From assembly GCA_907165135.1 (NCBI GenBank), contig OU015569.1, positions 5,766,001-5,830,000 of the forward strand: a DNA stretch of 64,000 nt, written 5' to 3'. Below are positions 42,728 to 55,453 of the stretch, piece after piece (the first letter of the stretch is position 1; every line of letters starts with the position of its first letter). The notes below the pieces were generated by a model. The model did no database searches. It was given only the letters and a program-made list of their open reading frames with translations, and was not told the DNA's origin. The DNA is from Oikopleura dioica. Taxonomy: Eukaryota; Chordata; Appendicularia; Copelata; Oikopleuridae. The translations under genes and the position numbers were made by a program.

Positions 42728-45382
42728 CTATAATTGAGGTCGCTTTTCTTTCACTTCGACCATGAATTTCTGGACATTCGTCATTTCCGCTCTCGCTTTT
42801 TGAAGTGGAGCGCCCGAAACCGCCTTGAAAAAAGCTGCGTACACTTCAACGAGCTTCGTCAACGCGGACTATTAAAATCAATAATCACCGCTCTTTTTAA
42901 AAAAGATTTCAGTACCTGAAGGAGTCGCGAGCCGCAGTGAAAGTTCTGAAAGCTTCGGCGATTGTCTTCATTTAGTCTGTCGATCTCGTTTTTCCAGGAT
43001 CCTTTGAATTTCAATATTGCATTGAGAACGCGTTCATCGGACGGAATGCGATCGTTCTGGATCTCCTAATTTAGAAATAAAGTTAAAAAATAAGAAAGAT
43101 AACGATACTGTTGTTATTTCTTCCAGTAAACTGAGCATCGGATGAATTGAGAGCAGAATATATTCAGATTCGACAGCGTTTAACGCCTGTTCAAATCGAT
43201 AGACGGCATCGGAGTCATTGTCAGGCTGAAAATATGAAAATTATTTCGATAAAATAATTTTTGACTTGCCTTTGAATTTGAAGATAAAATGCTTAGAAGC
43301 ATATCGTAGTTGTTGATTAAAAATATAAGCTTTGATTTGGGATCTTGAAATATCGAGCTCATCCTTGTGATACACTTTTTTACTTCTGCTGATAAGCTTT
43401 CAAGCATTTCGTCCACCCGCTTATCAGGGAAGCTTTCGTTGAGCCCCGAAATCGCCGTGTAGTACTCTGCGTATCTTCTTGTGATGATGTGTGGGCGGAC
43501 ATCAATCTTGCCAAGCTTGTCGACCTCGCAAGATCTGATAGATGCCACGTTGGCGTTGACGATTTCAATCATTCGTGGCCACAGAAGATCGAGTATTGTT
43601 TTATAGAACGAGTCTAGGACGGGCACTTCGCGCTCGTGGGCCGTCACTTGATATCGAAGGATGATGTGTATGCAAAGAAAAATGGCGATCGAGTCCCAGC
43701 AATCAACGAGGAAGCCCTCCAAATGTGTAATCAAGCTCTGGAGAGTCGTCTGGAAGATGAATTGGAACATTTCTTCTCTCACGCTTGCTGAAGGCAGGAA
43801 AAAGTCCATGATGAAGAGATATTCGCGGCAGGCGCAGTCCAACAATGCAAAATGAATGGATCGGAAAAGAGACTCGAAACTGTGCGACTGGTCCTGAATC
43901 CGTTCAGCGTGGGGCACAATGATCGTTGCTTCAAGCTCGCTCTCAATGACCGCTTGAAAAAGATTTAATAATCATATAAAGCGTATCTAAGTACCTTTTC
44001 TATTCCCTAACGTGAATACAGTTTCTTTATGCTTCAGACCATTAGAAGAAGACTGCAGCATACTTCCGAAGGCTTTTGTCAATGACATTCCGGAAAACTT
44101 GGATGCGCTTGGACGAGATACGACCCCGATAAGATCCGACCGGTTTGCTGTTTCAGAGAATTTTAACTTCATTAGGCGTTGAAGATACGAGCGAAAGTAG
44201 GAGTAGTAGATCTTTGAGACAGTTTCCAAGTATTGGTCTAAGATGAATTTACATATGACTTTAATAGATAAAGGAATCACCTTTGATTTCTTGTGCTGTC
44301 GGGCGTTCATTCGCTAAAATAAACTCGTAGAAAAATCGAAAGCGTAGCATGGCGTTTTGAGGAATGTGATAGTTTGCAAGTGGCTTCCGGAACTGGTAGA
44401 CTTTATCTAGGAGGAACGAACGAATACGAAATGCTGCTTTGACGCGCAAGTTCTCAATGACTTGGTGAACATCGCTGCATGCTTTGGTATCGTGAAAGCT
44501 AAAGTTTCGCTTATTAGTAGCTAGGTCTAGGATTTGGGGTGACCGTTGGTGATCCAAAATAATTTGCTCAGGATGGATCACCAAAAAATGGTGATCGGGT
44601 TCTCCGATCACCAGAGGTTCGTGATCGAGGCCAGATGTGAAAATCAGTGCCTGTTATTTCTTCGATCAGCTTAATTGATAGGCTTATTTTGCCCAATATA
44701 TAATAATATGACCTTTTGCGTTAAAACTAGCAAATCTGCAAAAATTTTCTGCTAACAATCACCAGCGGATCACCAGGATCGAGTCTCGATCACCAAGCTC
44801 TGGTGATCCGAGAAACCCGATCACCACCTTTTGGTGATTCATCCCGAGCAACTTTTTTCGGATCACCATCGGTCACCCCCAATCCTAGACCTAGATTAGT
44901 AGGTGTACTCTTCCTTGATTGCACCTTTGTTCTCGTGCAAATTTTATTTTTCGCTGTAACTGATGAAGTTGCTCCATGTAGGACTGATCGGCAAGATTGC
45001 CCGAGCAAATGATGGAGATCATTTCTTCCGGAACAACGAGCTCATCAACCATTTGCGACAAATAATGACGAACTGATTTGCGATTTCCTAGCTTGATGCC
45101 CATCGACGTAGATTGATCCTGTAAATGACGAATTTCACGCGACAGGCCTCCAAGATTTTCCTGGAAGCCCGTCAGCATGTTTTCCACTTGCTCGAGAATA
45201 GCGTCGCACTTTTCAACCCGCATATGCAGATCTAACGCTTCCTCTGTATTGTTCAAGAAATCGCCGATGCTTTCATTTTCCTTTTCGAGCAACTTTTTAT
45301 TAAGCTCTGCCGAAAACTCCCGCAGGTCTTGACCCTGTTCCAGCGCCTTCGAGATTATCGTCGATTCCGATATATTTTTCAT
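42728..45382 (-). CDS. VPS52: GARP/EARP subunit VPS52
   Basis: VPS52 is a tethering subunit for retrograde endosome-to-Golgi transport. ENLRVKAAFRIRSFLLDKVY, YQFRKPLANYHIPQNAMLRF, IAIFLCIHIILRYQVTAHE and RPHIITRRYAEYYTAISGLN match human VPS52 closely. The start MKNISESTIISKAL follows TCAAG by one base and lacks the roughly 100-residue N-terminal part of human. The intron after FAREQ contains a TIR element; without it the original intron would be 44 bp and canonical. Confidence 0.92.
44521..44894. mobile_element. Terminal-inverted-repeat element, CTAGGTCTAGGAT family, copy 2
   Basis: A 374-bp element in a VPS52 intron with inverted ends starting CTAGGTCTAGGATT that pair for about 90 bp. A perfect 8-bp target duplication ATTAGTAG lies at 44513-44520 and 44895-44902. 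The body contains GGTGATC words, where copy 1 at 20325 has GGAGATC words. No coding capacity. Removing it leaves an ordinary 44-bp GT-AG intron. Confidence 0.9.
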
Positions 45383-45557
45383 TCTTGACTCAATAATCCT
45401 GAGAAATGGATAAATAATAACAAGGTAAGGTATTGAGAAAAGTTATCCCAACTCGGCAGAGTTCTTTATTTGTGGGAAAATGGACAGTTGAGAGCGTTTT
45501 TTTGAGTTCAAACTTGCAAAAAATCAAGAAGTGGCACAGCCGTAAATAGGGAGCAGT

Positions 45558-46052
45558 CTAGTCTTTCATGCGAAGAGAAGTGTCTCGGTCGCGCAGATAT
45601 ATGCATTTGCCCTAAAAAGAAAGATACGGTAAGCAATAAAAAAAAGGTGAATTACTTTTAGCTCGTTCAGGATACTCTGCGGTAGGCGGCCGTTGACGGA
45701 AATCGCGTACATTCCAGGGGTAAACTTGTCGATTCGCTGCCACTTCGCAACCCTACGGATTTATGTCAGTTTATTAATTCTAATCTAGTTGCCATTACCA
45801 ACTCTGATCAGGAGTCATCATCCCTATCATCCCCGTGAAACTCGAAGATGTGCACTCGATCATCAAGTCCCTAGAAAAAGATTGTATTCAACTAGTACTA
45901 TCTGAGCATAGCTACCTGTTCCCCTGAAAATGGAGATAGTGCTTGCAATTGTCGCAGCCTTGCCTCTCAAAGTCCTCGGTTGTTTTGATCATCGAGCATA
46001 TCAAACAAGCTCGTAGATTCCGGTCGTGCCTCGGAATTGATTGGAGCGACAT
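45558..46052 (-). CDS. SUPT4H1: Transcription elongation factor SPT4
   Basis: SPT4 pairs with SPT5 in the DSIF elongation factor. The zinc-binding cysteines are in LRACLICSM and [30 protein letters not shown] and [19 protein letters not shown] follow human SUPT4H1. The correct start is the internal ATG at 46052 ([12 protein letters not shown]), since the upstream ATG is in another frame. Introns are short. Size is about 117 residues, as in human. Confidence 0.92.
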
Positions 46053-46331
46053 TCTTGGAAAAACGATTTAATTGCATATTTTTTAAAAATAACTCTTTAC
46101 ATATTATTGCACCCGATTCAACTTTTTGCAAGGTAAGATAAAAATAACTAAATGTGTAACTAAAGCGTGTATGTTTGGAAGAAAAAGGTCAGTATATACT
46201 AGCAACAGGGAGAATGAGAGGATTGAAGTTATACAGAAAGAAAATGAATTTTTTACCATACAGAAATGTTTCCATTGATTTGGAAGGAACTAGTCCATGA
46301 GCTTATTTCTCGAGTTGACGTGAATTGATGA

Positions 46332-47398
46332 TTACTGCTCAAGCTGGTCGTTCGATGGCGCATCGACCTGGACGACTTCTTCTTCGTCCGGATTTGCTGC
46401 TGCAGCATTTTCTGAGTCGTTCTCCGTCGACTCTTTCTGTGGATTATCAGATATTTTTCCCTCAGGGGCTTCCTCTGCTCCTAGATCGACGTTTTACTCC
46501 TGGAACTGAAGCTTGACTTACCGAGATATGAATCAGGAATGATGTCAGTGCCCAGGATTGCTTCTAAGATAAGAGAACGCTCCTCTGATGAGACAGACAT
46601 CCAGTGACTATCTCGTCGCAAGCCCTAAATATTCTTTTTCAGAAAGTAGTGGAAAATGATGCACACCTCAACGCCAAGTTTGTGAAGAGCTTCTTTGAGT
46701 TCGATAAGGTCGTTGAAAGTTGCGTGGTACTTGGCCTTGTTATCATCTAATTCCGCTCTGAGCGCTTCGGTTTCTTTCTGTGATGCCACATTTTCAGCTT
46801 CTGCTTTAACTTGGGATTTGAGCTGATCAATATCTGAAACCCAACAGTCTATCTAAGAGTTACACTCAATGTCACCAACCAGAATTCAATGAAGCTATTT
46901 CATCTTGCGCTTTCTTAGCCGCTTCTTCATAAGTTTCTACAGTTTCAGCAAGCGCATTCTTTTCAATTTTCAATTCCTAAAAGTCGTTGTTGATCATTGA
47001 ACTGACCGAGTACGAACCTCAAGCGATTTTTCCAACGCGGCCTTTTCCTTGTGACACTGTTCGTTCTCGTTCGAAGACGTTGTGAATTTAACACCCATCT
47101 CAACGAGTTCGTTTTCTCGTGCTTGGCGCTGCTCTGATTCAACTTTCAGTTCGCCTTTTATGTTTTCTAAGTCGTGCTTTTCTTTCTTCAGTGATTCTTC
47201 TAAATTCGTTAGTTTCTTCTCGTCCTTGTCGATGTTTTTGTTGAGGCTTTTGACTTCTCGCTCGAGGTGCCTGTTGCTTGCTTCTACATCAGCCAGTCGC
47301 ATGCTTTGCAGATCGTACATATAGAGCCCATATCCAAAGATGATCAACGCGCAGAGCACTGCCACTGTTCCGAAGAAGCTGCGACTTCGACGAAACAT
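46332..47398 (-). CDS. Type II coiled-coil membrane protein, GOLM1/CASC4-like form
   Basis: MFRRSRSFFGTVAVLCALII starts a short basic cytoplasmic tail and a single hydrophobic anchor (VAVLCALIIFGYGLYMY), followed by a long coiled coil (LEREVKSLNKNIDKDEKKL) and an acidic tail (PDEEEVVQVDAPSNDQLEQ). This layout is that of GOLM1-type Golgi proteins, but sequence identity is weak. It could be any type II coiled-coil protein of the secretory pathway. The stop is 280 bp before SPT4. Confidence 0.6.
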
Positions 47399-47613
47399 TT
47401 CTGAAGCAAGAAAAATGACTAGCCACCGTTTTAAAATGTCTGCTGTTTCAATTTATGAATGCGTTAATGAATTTGAGCAGGATTAGTGGCTACATGTAAT
47501 ATCCGTAAATGGTAGGTAATTTAAGAGTAATCCGTGGCGGGTTAAAAATCACTAGTACAGAAACGTTTTTTTTTCCATTTTCTCTGAAGCGTCTTCCCAA
47601 GATGCTATCTTTA

Positions 47614-48970
47614 TTACATGATTTTGCAGCCGGAATCTTTGTCTTTTGAATTCTTCGGAGCTTTCTGAGCGTTACGGTCTCTTTGCTTTTGAGCTTTTGC
47701 TTGTCTAGGCACACGAGCCTGCTGGTTTTGATTGAATCTTTCTCTTTCTTTTTCTTGAAGTAGAAAAATGTTTGGCTTTAGGAGGAGATATTTTTACCTT
47801 GAAGTTGCTTTGCCAACTTTGCATCATCCTCAATTAGTTCTTCCTTCGATAAAAAGTCTGCGTTTACGTTTTTTCCATCGCAAGAGACAGTAACCTCTTT
47901 CAAGAAATAAGCAATTATTTTCACGGTTAATCTATACCTTCCCAAACAAGGTCTGGAGAATGAAGATAACCTTGGTCAGTTATTAGCGAGAAGATTGTAT
48001 CCTCTTGGCGAGTGACAACAAAAAAGTGGTTATTTCGGAAAAGTATGGCGACTTCTCCAGGCTTCATTTTGCTTTTCATTTCGAATATTCCGTATTCTGT
48101 CGCTTGTGATCCTGTTTGCGTGAACCATTCTGAACGTAATATTTAGTCGCGTCATTTTCAAAGCGGAAGCGACTATACAACACTTTCGTAAAAATGATTT
48201 TCAACAATTTATGCAAGAGAGGCTTTACCGCGAAGGGATGTTATCAAGCGCTCAGGTTTGATCAAACTACAAAAAGTAGGGTTTTTATAAAAACGTTTTC
48301 TAGCTTTCTTGTTCTGGCCCTGATAATTGCCTCGGTGGTCATAGGGATCGTAATCAATGTGAAGGGTCGGAAGGGGTTCGAAACCGGGAGTGGAGATGCT
48401 GAGTCCAGTGGTGGTTGAAATTTACCTTTTAACTTTTGCTTCTCGGCATCGAACAATAATAAAACCAGCTCGTTATAAGAGACCTTCGATAGCTCTTCAT
48501 ACTCGTCATCCTCGCGGGACGGCACCCAACAATGGAAGAGCTATAAACGCTATTCTGTAGCTTGATAAACCTTGGTTTAATACCTTTATGTTGAGAAAGT
48601 CAAAGAGTTCAATCATAGGCGTATATTCGAAGGCATCTACGGCTCGGTATTTTAAATTGATATCCAGGCCTGTTAAAAGTTGTTGACTGGAGCAAACTTC
48701 TAAGGAAGTTGACTGAGCATGCAGCAATAGCTCCTTGTTCTCATCTGGAATGTTTTGGTTGAGGATAAAATTACCCAGCTGGGTCATCATTTCTTCGGCG
48801 GTTACCGAGCTGGGCGAGGGTTGTTCAATTCGACCTTGGACGATCAAGCAATTGAGTAGTGCAATTATCGGGCAGGGACCATTGTTGCATTGTGTGATGA
48901 TTCGCAGGTCTTTGGGTTTTTTCGAGCACGCTTTTACTGAGAAAATGGACTGTGGAAGATATTCTTCCAT
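47614..48970 (-). CDS. MINDY1: MINDY-family K48 deubiquitinase (FAM63-like)
   Basis: The nucleophile cysteine lies in TQCNNGPCPIIALLNCLIVQ and the active-site His in FRNNHFFVVT, followed by LITDQGYL. GLDINLKYRAVDAFEYTPMI fits the MINDY core. The C-terminus ends SGCKIM, a possible prenylation box, matching the DCILL-type end of human MINDY1. The start MEEYLPQSIFSVKACSK follows a TTCAG. MINDY enzymes trim long K48 ubiquitin chains. Intron at 48135-48426 contains an antisense reading frame. Confidence 0.88.
48194..48418 (+). CDS. Antisense frame with a membrane helix inside a MINDY intron
   Basis: A plus-strand reading frame of 74 codons starting MIFNNLCKRGFTAKGCYQAL, with a strong transmembrane helix (SFLVLALIIASVVIGIVI) and a Gly/Ser/Glu end. 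It lies almost entirely inside the 290-bp MINDY intron. An AATAAA is present about 45 bases after the stop. There is no homology evidence, so it may be a small membrane protein or a chance frame. Confidence 0.4.
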   Translation: MIFNNLCKRGFTAKGCYQALRFDQTTKSRVFIKTFSSFLVLALIIASVVIGIVINVKGRKGFETGSGDAESSGG

Positions 48971-49084
48971 TCTGAAATTGAGAAAGGGTTTTATTTGATG
49001 AAGAATCAGGGCATCTATTGCTACAGGAAGTATACGGAGGAATTGTAAAGAAGCTAAATATATACAAGAATCAGCGCGATTAGG

Positions 49085-50415
49085 TCATTTGGCAGAATTA
49101 TTCGTATTGCGCGACGGACTCGATTTTTTGCTCGTTTCGTCAAACACCGAAACACCAGGCTCGAGAAGAAGCTTCTCTTGATAGCCTAATGAGAAGATCT
49201 TTGCAAGAGCACTATCAGCACTTCCTTCCATTTCGCTCTTTATCGCACCACGGCAATTGGCAAGAGCATCTTGTCGACCAGAGCCTAGATGAGACTCGCG
49301 TGCATCGAATACCAGTTGGACCATCTTGGCAATCGAAAGATCCTCGAGAAATTGATCATCATCGATAAGCTTGAAGCAATCTCGTTGATATTTCAGAAAA
49401 AGCCGATTTTCTTTTCTATCTTCAGAAATTGGCTGGAGGATTCTATTTGAGGCGTGATAAACAGAAGAAATCGCTTTGGCGCAAAAATTTGGGCCTTTCC
49501 TTTGATAAGTCAAAAATGAAACGATATGGTCCTTTTTGAATTTGTTCCAGAGCTTCGTGTGGCGAGCGACGGTTTCGGACTTGAGCGCGTAAAGAATGTG
49601 ACTCAAAGCGCTGTCGCATTTCAACGTTTGATAAAGTTCGTAACAGCAAAGAACCAACTGATCGAGAAGTAAGCAGCTTTTCCTCAAGTCTCCTAGGACG
49701 AGCAAGGCTAGAATGGAACACAAAAATGGATCGTTCTTTCTTGTTAATACTTACCCTGAAAAAAGATCTGATCCCGTCGCAGCGATGAATTTCGGCAGCT
49801 CGAATTCTTTTGGAGCGTTCTGATTTGATAAGAGTTTCTTCGTCGAACTTGGAAAACTCTTCTATTTCGTTTCTGACGAGGAATTTAGCAAGTATATACG
49901 GATCGTACTTATTGAGCACGTCAATGATCTTGTCAATCGATTGATTATCTTTGAGAATAAGAAAAGTCGCAAATAAATGTAAAATTCACCTAAAGGCTGA
50001 GAATTATCGAGGCAAGGCGCTTCATTATCGAGTCGCTTGCTCGAATGCCGCAAGTGAGAAATAGGTCGCTTCAAAATCGTCATCGACAGCTTTGAGACAG
50101 GATGTTTATTATCCATGTAGGTCGAGATGAGTTCTTCGATCGAGTCCTTCTTTTCGAAATCTTCGAGGATCATGTATTTATCTTGCTCGCAGAGAAGAAC
50201 AATGTGCAGGAAACTTGTCCGCTAGAAATGAGCGATTATCTACCTTGGCTCACTAGATTGGGACTAACAGATTTGCAAGAGACAACATATTGCTCTTGCC
50301 CGTTGTTCAAGCTCGCTCTGACGAGGAAGTCACCGTCGAGCTCTAGAACGCTCTCGGCGGATGCTCTCGAGATAACCCCATGATACCAGTATGCATGGGT
50401 TATATCATTTCTCAT
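49085..50415 (-). CDS. NSP-family SH2 adaptor (BCAR3/SH2D3-like)
   Basis: An SH2 domain opens the protein (HAYWYHGVISRASAESVLEL, then GDFLVRASLNNGQEQYVVSC; the FLVR arginine is present). The C-terminal half (VLNKYDPYILAKFLVRNEIE, ALLVLGDLRKSCLLLDQLVL) resembles the Cdc25-like domain of BCAR3/SH2D3, which binds Cas-family scaffolds instead of acting as an exchange factor. The linker is shorter than in vertebrates. The ATG (50415) is the first in frame, with no clear acceptor of its own. Confidence 0.8.
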
Positions 50416-50601
50416 GAATCGTAAAATCTAAATCGAGAACAATGAATTAACGCAGAAGAAGATAGGAACGAGATTTATTTTTGATTAATGAGTCACAGCG
50501 GATTTGACAGTGAAGAAAGTAGGATTGAAGAAACTAGTAGTATTGACGGGATGAAGAAAAAAGACATGCAGTGGTCAGAGGATTATAAGAATTTTTGAGG
50601 T

Positions 50602-53600
50602 TCATTGCGGGGAAGATACGCTCAGTTGTTTCCGCTCGAATGACCGGGCAGCCGCAACATAGCTAAATGAAAAATATATAATGTATCAACTATTATATAT
50701 TTAATAGGGGTTAATATATTTAGATTATAGGGGGAATTGTTACAATAATATAAAAGATAGCATGCTGTTTATATTGTCCAATAGAGATTGAAAAATATTA
50801 ATCTTATAGTATTAAGTTAAAAAATAGGTTAGTATATATCAAAAATATAATTAATTATGTGCGACTGGTACCTAAACAAGCAGAGTACTGCATAACATAT
50901 TTCCGCCGAAATGGGCGACTTAAATTTATGAATGATGATCTCGTCGGTGTCTGGTTTTATTTGCTCCATGATGAAGACTCCTTTGACAGTATTGCACTTT
51001 TTGATGTGGCGAATATCCAAAAACATTTTCGACTTTTCAAACTTTATGATAATTCCATCCAGCGAGACCCGAAGAGATCCATCTTCGTTTGTTCTCGCGT
51101 CCTGAAAATCGAATATTCATTTTTCAAATCAATCTTATGAAATTTACGGTTATTGGAAAATCTCCGCCAAGTTCTGGTCGATGCCGCCGGGCAGCCGAGT
51201 TTTGTGTTGCTTCCTGCAAACATTGATGTAGCTCTCGACACTTTTTCGTGTAGAACTTGGACAATTGCGTCTCCTGGCCATTTCTCCTCCAGAGACACAA
51301 AACCTAATTATTGAGCAATTGCTCTTTAAAAAAAGTTTACCTTAGTTTTGGGGCAAAAAGTCATGTTAATAAGCTTCTCGTGCCACCATCGTTCGCATAT
51401 CGTGCCCATTCCGTTTCTGAGAATGAGGGCATCGGTGCACACTTCGAGGAATAAAACCTCTCCAGCAGCACTTGTGCCCGCGTGAACAACAAAGCTCTGT
51501 TTTCGGATATGACGTGAGCCAAGTGGCTTCAAATCAGCTGCGTTTCCGTGCAGCTCCTCGCAGCTATCTTCAATTGAGCTCACAATAAATTAAACTACCC
51601 TAAATTACGTCGTAACAATAATCTGTTTGCCGAAAGTAATGCTGAATTATCCGCCCAAATCCTAAAAGCCTTTGTATTTCCTTGTCCTGTTGTAGCCCGA
51701 TGTGGCTCTTTCCCAGAAGACGTCTTACTTTGCGACGAATGATCTTCGCATCCACATTCATCATGATCATAAATGCGGACATGTTATACAGCACAGTCAC
51801 TAGCAGCTGATCTTCGTCATTTTCTAGTCGTCTTTTCTCAACCTCAGCGAGATTTTTGTATCTGACGATCATGTCTGTTGGCCCGTGCTCCATTCCCAGC
51901 GCGTCTCGCTCAAGACTGACAACATCGAGGAACGCATTTTCCCACAATTGAGCACTCTTCCAAATAGCATTCTCTTCCCTGCTCAACGCTTCGTATAGAT
52001 ACACCCTAACTTCGTTCTCATCCTCGTCTGTTTCGACTTCAATCATTTTGCCAGCTCTATATTTGAGTTCGCGTCTAAGTCCAATCGAAGTCGGTTCTGA
52101 TGCCGCCGAGCTCGTGGATAGTCGCAGTTCGGAGATCTTATGATGCGAGATCTGACGATTTATCTGTGTCAATGCGCCTTGAGCCACGATTCGTGCCGCT
52201 TTCACTGTATTATCGAACGAAGAAAAGCTCTCTGACAATGATTGACGAGGACTTTTTACATCTTCTTTGGTGCAATAATGCGTGTGCCCAATTTCCATCA
52301 AGAAGAAAACACTGGAGAGGCCGCCGTGGCCTTTCTTTTCTTTGAAGTTGCTTTCGAGGCCAGCTTCTACAGCCTTCAACAGGTCACTAATCCCCTTGAA
52401 GGCTTTGGGGGAAATCTCCACACTCTCTACGTAAATCGTGTTCTCCTCGCGCTGGGTGAGCTGATTCAACCGAGAGAGCATATAAAGCCGCCATGATTCC
52501 GATTCCATCAATTTCTTGATTTTGCGTAATCGAATCCAACTCACTCCGTTTCCATCCAGCGCCTCACGTGCTGCCTCACGAATCAGCTCGGCATCTTGGG
52601 TAATCTCCAGCCGCCGTTTCTGCCGAGCTTGTTGTTTCGCTTGCTGGATTGATCTTATTTCATTCTGTCGTTCAGAAAGTCCGCTTGGAACGTTGAGGCC
52701 GTCGTTCTGAGCATTATGACGAAGCATAGGAGAGTTGCTGGACTTGTGCGAGCTGGCAACGGAGGAATTGCTTGCTGAACGGCCCATTTGAACACTCTGG
52801 CCTCTGGACACTGGCGGTCGCGTCCGCGTGAGCACAAGATTTTCTGGACGCTCGTGAAATCCTCCAGGAGTGGGCTTTTTCAGTCCCAAATCAGAAGAAT
52901 CTAGTTTTTCTCCAGCTTCAAGCTTATCTGCGTTTTTGAGAATTTGATCGAGCATCAGAACTGAAGCGATGTTGTAGTTTACGGATTCAATTTGCCCTGC
53001 GAACCACTTTGGCTTATCGCCTATAAGAGCTGGATCCCAAATACCATTCTGTATTCGCATAAAAGCAACGTTGCTCGGACTTAGACTCCATTCTCCTAAA
53101 TATTCGACCGCTTGCGTCCGCGAAAGCTTCGAAATAAAAGAATCCTCTAATACTGGCGTTTGGTTTTCCGATTCGATCGACTGTAGAAAGCAGTCAGCCT
53201 GAAAGGCAACCACCGGTCGAGGGTAGAGTCGTAAAGTGCGCATGTGTTTATGAGCGCCTCTCAAAACGCCCGGTGAGTCAAAGAAGCGAATCATCGCCAC
53301 TCGCGTCGCCACATCAACACATTCCACATCATTCCCATAAATGTAGCTTTCTTGGACCTTTCCTTGTGCGTTTTCAATATTATCTACTCCACGGTAGTTT
53401 TCCTCTGATCCCATTGCTTTCAGCGCTTGAAAGAGGTGACTTTTTAGCTGATTCGTTTCTGCTTCTGGAAGCTTTGGCAGGTCCGGCTCCGTTTTGGGTT
53501 GATAGATTTTGTTTGTGTCCAGATCGACGACCCAAACATCTTGTGGCAGGCTCACTTTCTTAAGAAGAACGAAGGATGCAGGAATGCCTGACAAAGAGGA

Positions 53601-54727
53601 TGTCCATCAACTATTATTGAAATAAGACTAGAAAATATTCCGCTCTCGATTCGATTGATGATGTTCTCCATTCTTAAATTAACATCCTTTCCTATGACAA
53701 ATGGCGTCGGCGCGAGGAGAATTTGCTCCGAAGATGGCATCAAACAGGGGAGTAGAGGAATTACTGGGAACATGTATTCCAGGGGATAGAGCATCGATAC
53801 CAGGGCGAGAACGGACATTGTCAGGGCATTATAGTCCCTGCTCAGCACAAGAACCTTGTGTTCAAGCAAGATGCAAGTAAGGACTTTTAAGCATTGATTA
53901 ACGCCTAATAACTCCAAAGGTAGATGAAGTGGAAAATCGATGAGCGTTAGTCGGGTGGGGTCTGGCAGTGCAAAATATATCGAGCTGTGCACATCTGCTG
54001 CGGAATTCACTTTCCGTCCAGCACAAAGAAAATAACTTCTAACTGTTCTGTCGAAAGATAAAATTCCGATCCTGGAAGAAGTTGAAGATTAAGAACCGAC
54101 TTTCCTACTTCGGGAACGGGAGAATCAAGAAGCATGCTTATCCAACTTTCAATAATTTGAATATATTCTCTTGTAACTAGAGGGAAATCATCAAGCCGGG
54201 TTTCTGTCTTTGTGAAGTAATCCCAAATGTCGAAAGAAAAATTTCCCATCTCTCTGCAACAACGATCGGCAGAATCAGTGATCTTCTTGAGAGTAGCGAG
54301 AACAGTTCGGAATCCAGAGATAAATTGGTGATTTGTGAGAATGCAAATCGAAACAAGCTTGTCTTTAGTTTCGTCAGAGGACTTCCTTCGGACGTAGAAA
54401 TTATGGCACACTCCGTAGCGCGTCGAGGAGGTGTCTTTATCTGTCAACGTAAAGACAAACGACGAATCCTTCATTACCGCCGAGCCGCCATAGAACTTTT
54501 CGATGTGGTTGCCTTCTGGTTGGCAGAAATAAGCCACATCTGCAGGCAGGGAGGACTCTTCATAATCTAGCGAAAAAAATTAAATAACAATCTCATCGAC
54601 GAAATTTCAGACCTTCTTTGGGGTACTTCTTTGAAATCACGCTTGTCTCTGAGTCATCACTATCTTGGGGAGCAACGAAGAACAAATAATCGAGGAATCT
54701 TCGCTTATCATCCGACAGATAGTTCAT
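50602..54727 (-). CDS. MADD: MADD (DENN-domain Rab3/Rab27 exchange factor)
   Basis: The N-terminus [20 protein letters not shown] matches MADD after its first Met, directly following an ATTCAG acceptor. The DENN blocks [20 protein letters not shown] and [20 protein letters not shown] are near identical to human. Later blocks [36 protein letters not shown] and the final [13 protein letters not shown] tail follow the human order. The protein is about 1,050 residues versus about 1,650 in human, mainly because the disordered middle is shorter. The 3' exon (GTA...TTAG junction at about 50873/50660) is separated by a longer intron. Confidence 0.94.
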
Positions 54728-55453
54728 CTGAATTACTTCCTTTTTTATATTGTCTGGTAATAAAATCAGCTGGTAAAAATGAACAAGCAGGGCTCTATAT
54801 TTCGATCGAAAGCGTCTCACTAGCGTGGGCGCCTCAACCTTCTTTTTCTAACAGCTTTGCCCATTGCAAGCCTAGTGGGAACGGAGCTATTGATTCTAAG
54901 AAAGACAGCTATCAGCGAGATCCGCCTTTACCCCATAATTGGTAATTTTTTGTGCTACGAACTTTAAGAATGAACAAAAGAAAGATCTTTCTTCAATGAG
55001 AGATCATTCGCAATCTTCTTTTACAACTTTGCTTCGCCTCCCGAAACTTCACTTCAACGCTCAATTATAAAAACATTCTTGAACGATCAATGCAAGTAAA
55101 CAATGGTATTGCTCACGATTGATTCTTGTGAAATCAAATGGCTCGTGCTCGCATCGTCCGGGGGTGAATCCTTTAGGACGATCCGCCGACGCGTTTTTTT
55201 ACAAAAAGGGAAAGATTCAGAAGCGCCACGGGCGATAAGCACACCGTGAATCAGTCTTTTTTCTACTCGCCGAACACGGGATATTCTTTTCTTACAAGCT
55301 CGTAGAGATCGGAAGGCACAGGTTGAGCATTTTTCGAAGTACGAGATCCAGAAGAGAAAATGGGGAAGAAAAACAGTCAACGAGATGAAACGTAATCCGA
55401 ATTATTTCACGATTTGCGAATTACTTAGTTGTTAAATCTCTAAAGTCATAATT
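54728..55453. promoter_or_regulatory. Divergent upstream region between MADD and the PLAC8-type gene
   Basis: About 725 bp separate the two divergently read starts, so it likely holds promoters for both. A minus-strand frame at 55087-55380 (98 codons, MTVFLPHFLFWISYFEKCST) is open but matches no family, and I do not claim it as a gene. No repeat or RNA is apparent. Confidence 0.4.

Noticed and set aside
55087-55380. 98-codon minus-strand gene
   Set aside because: No family, no clear acceptor and it lies in a divergent promoter interval.
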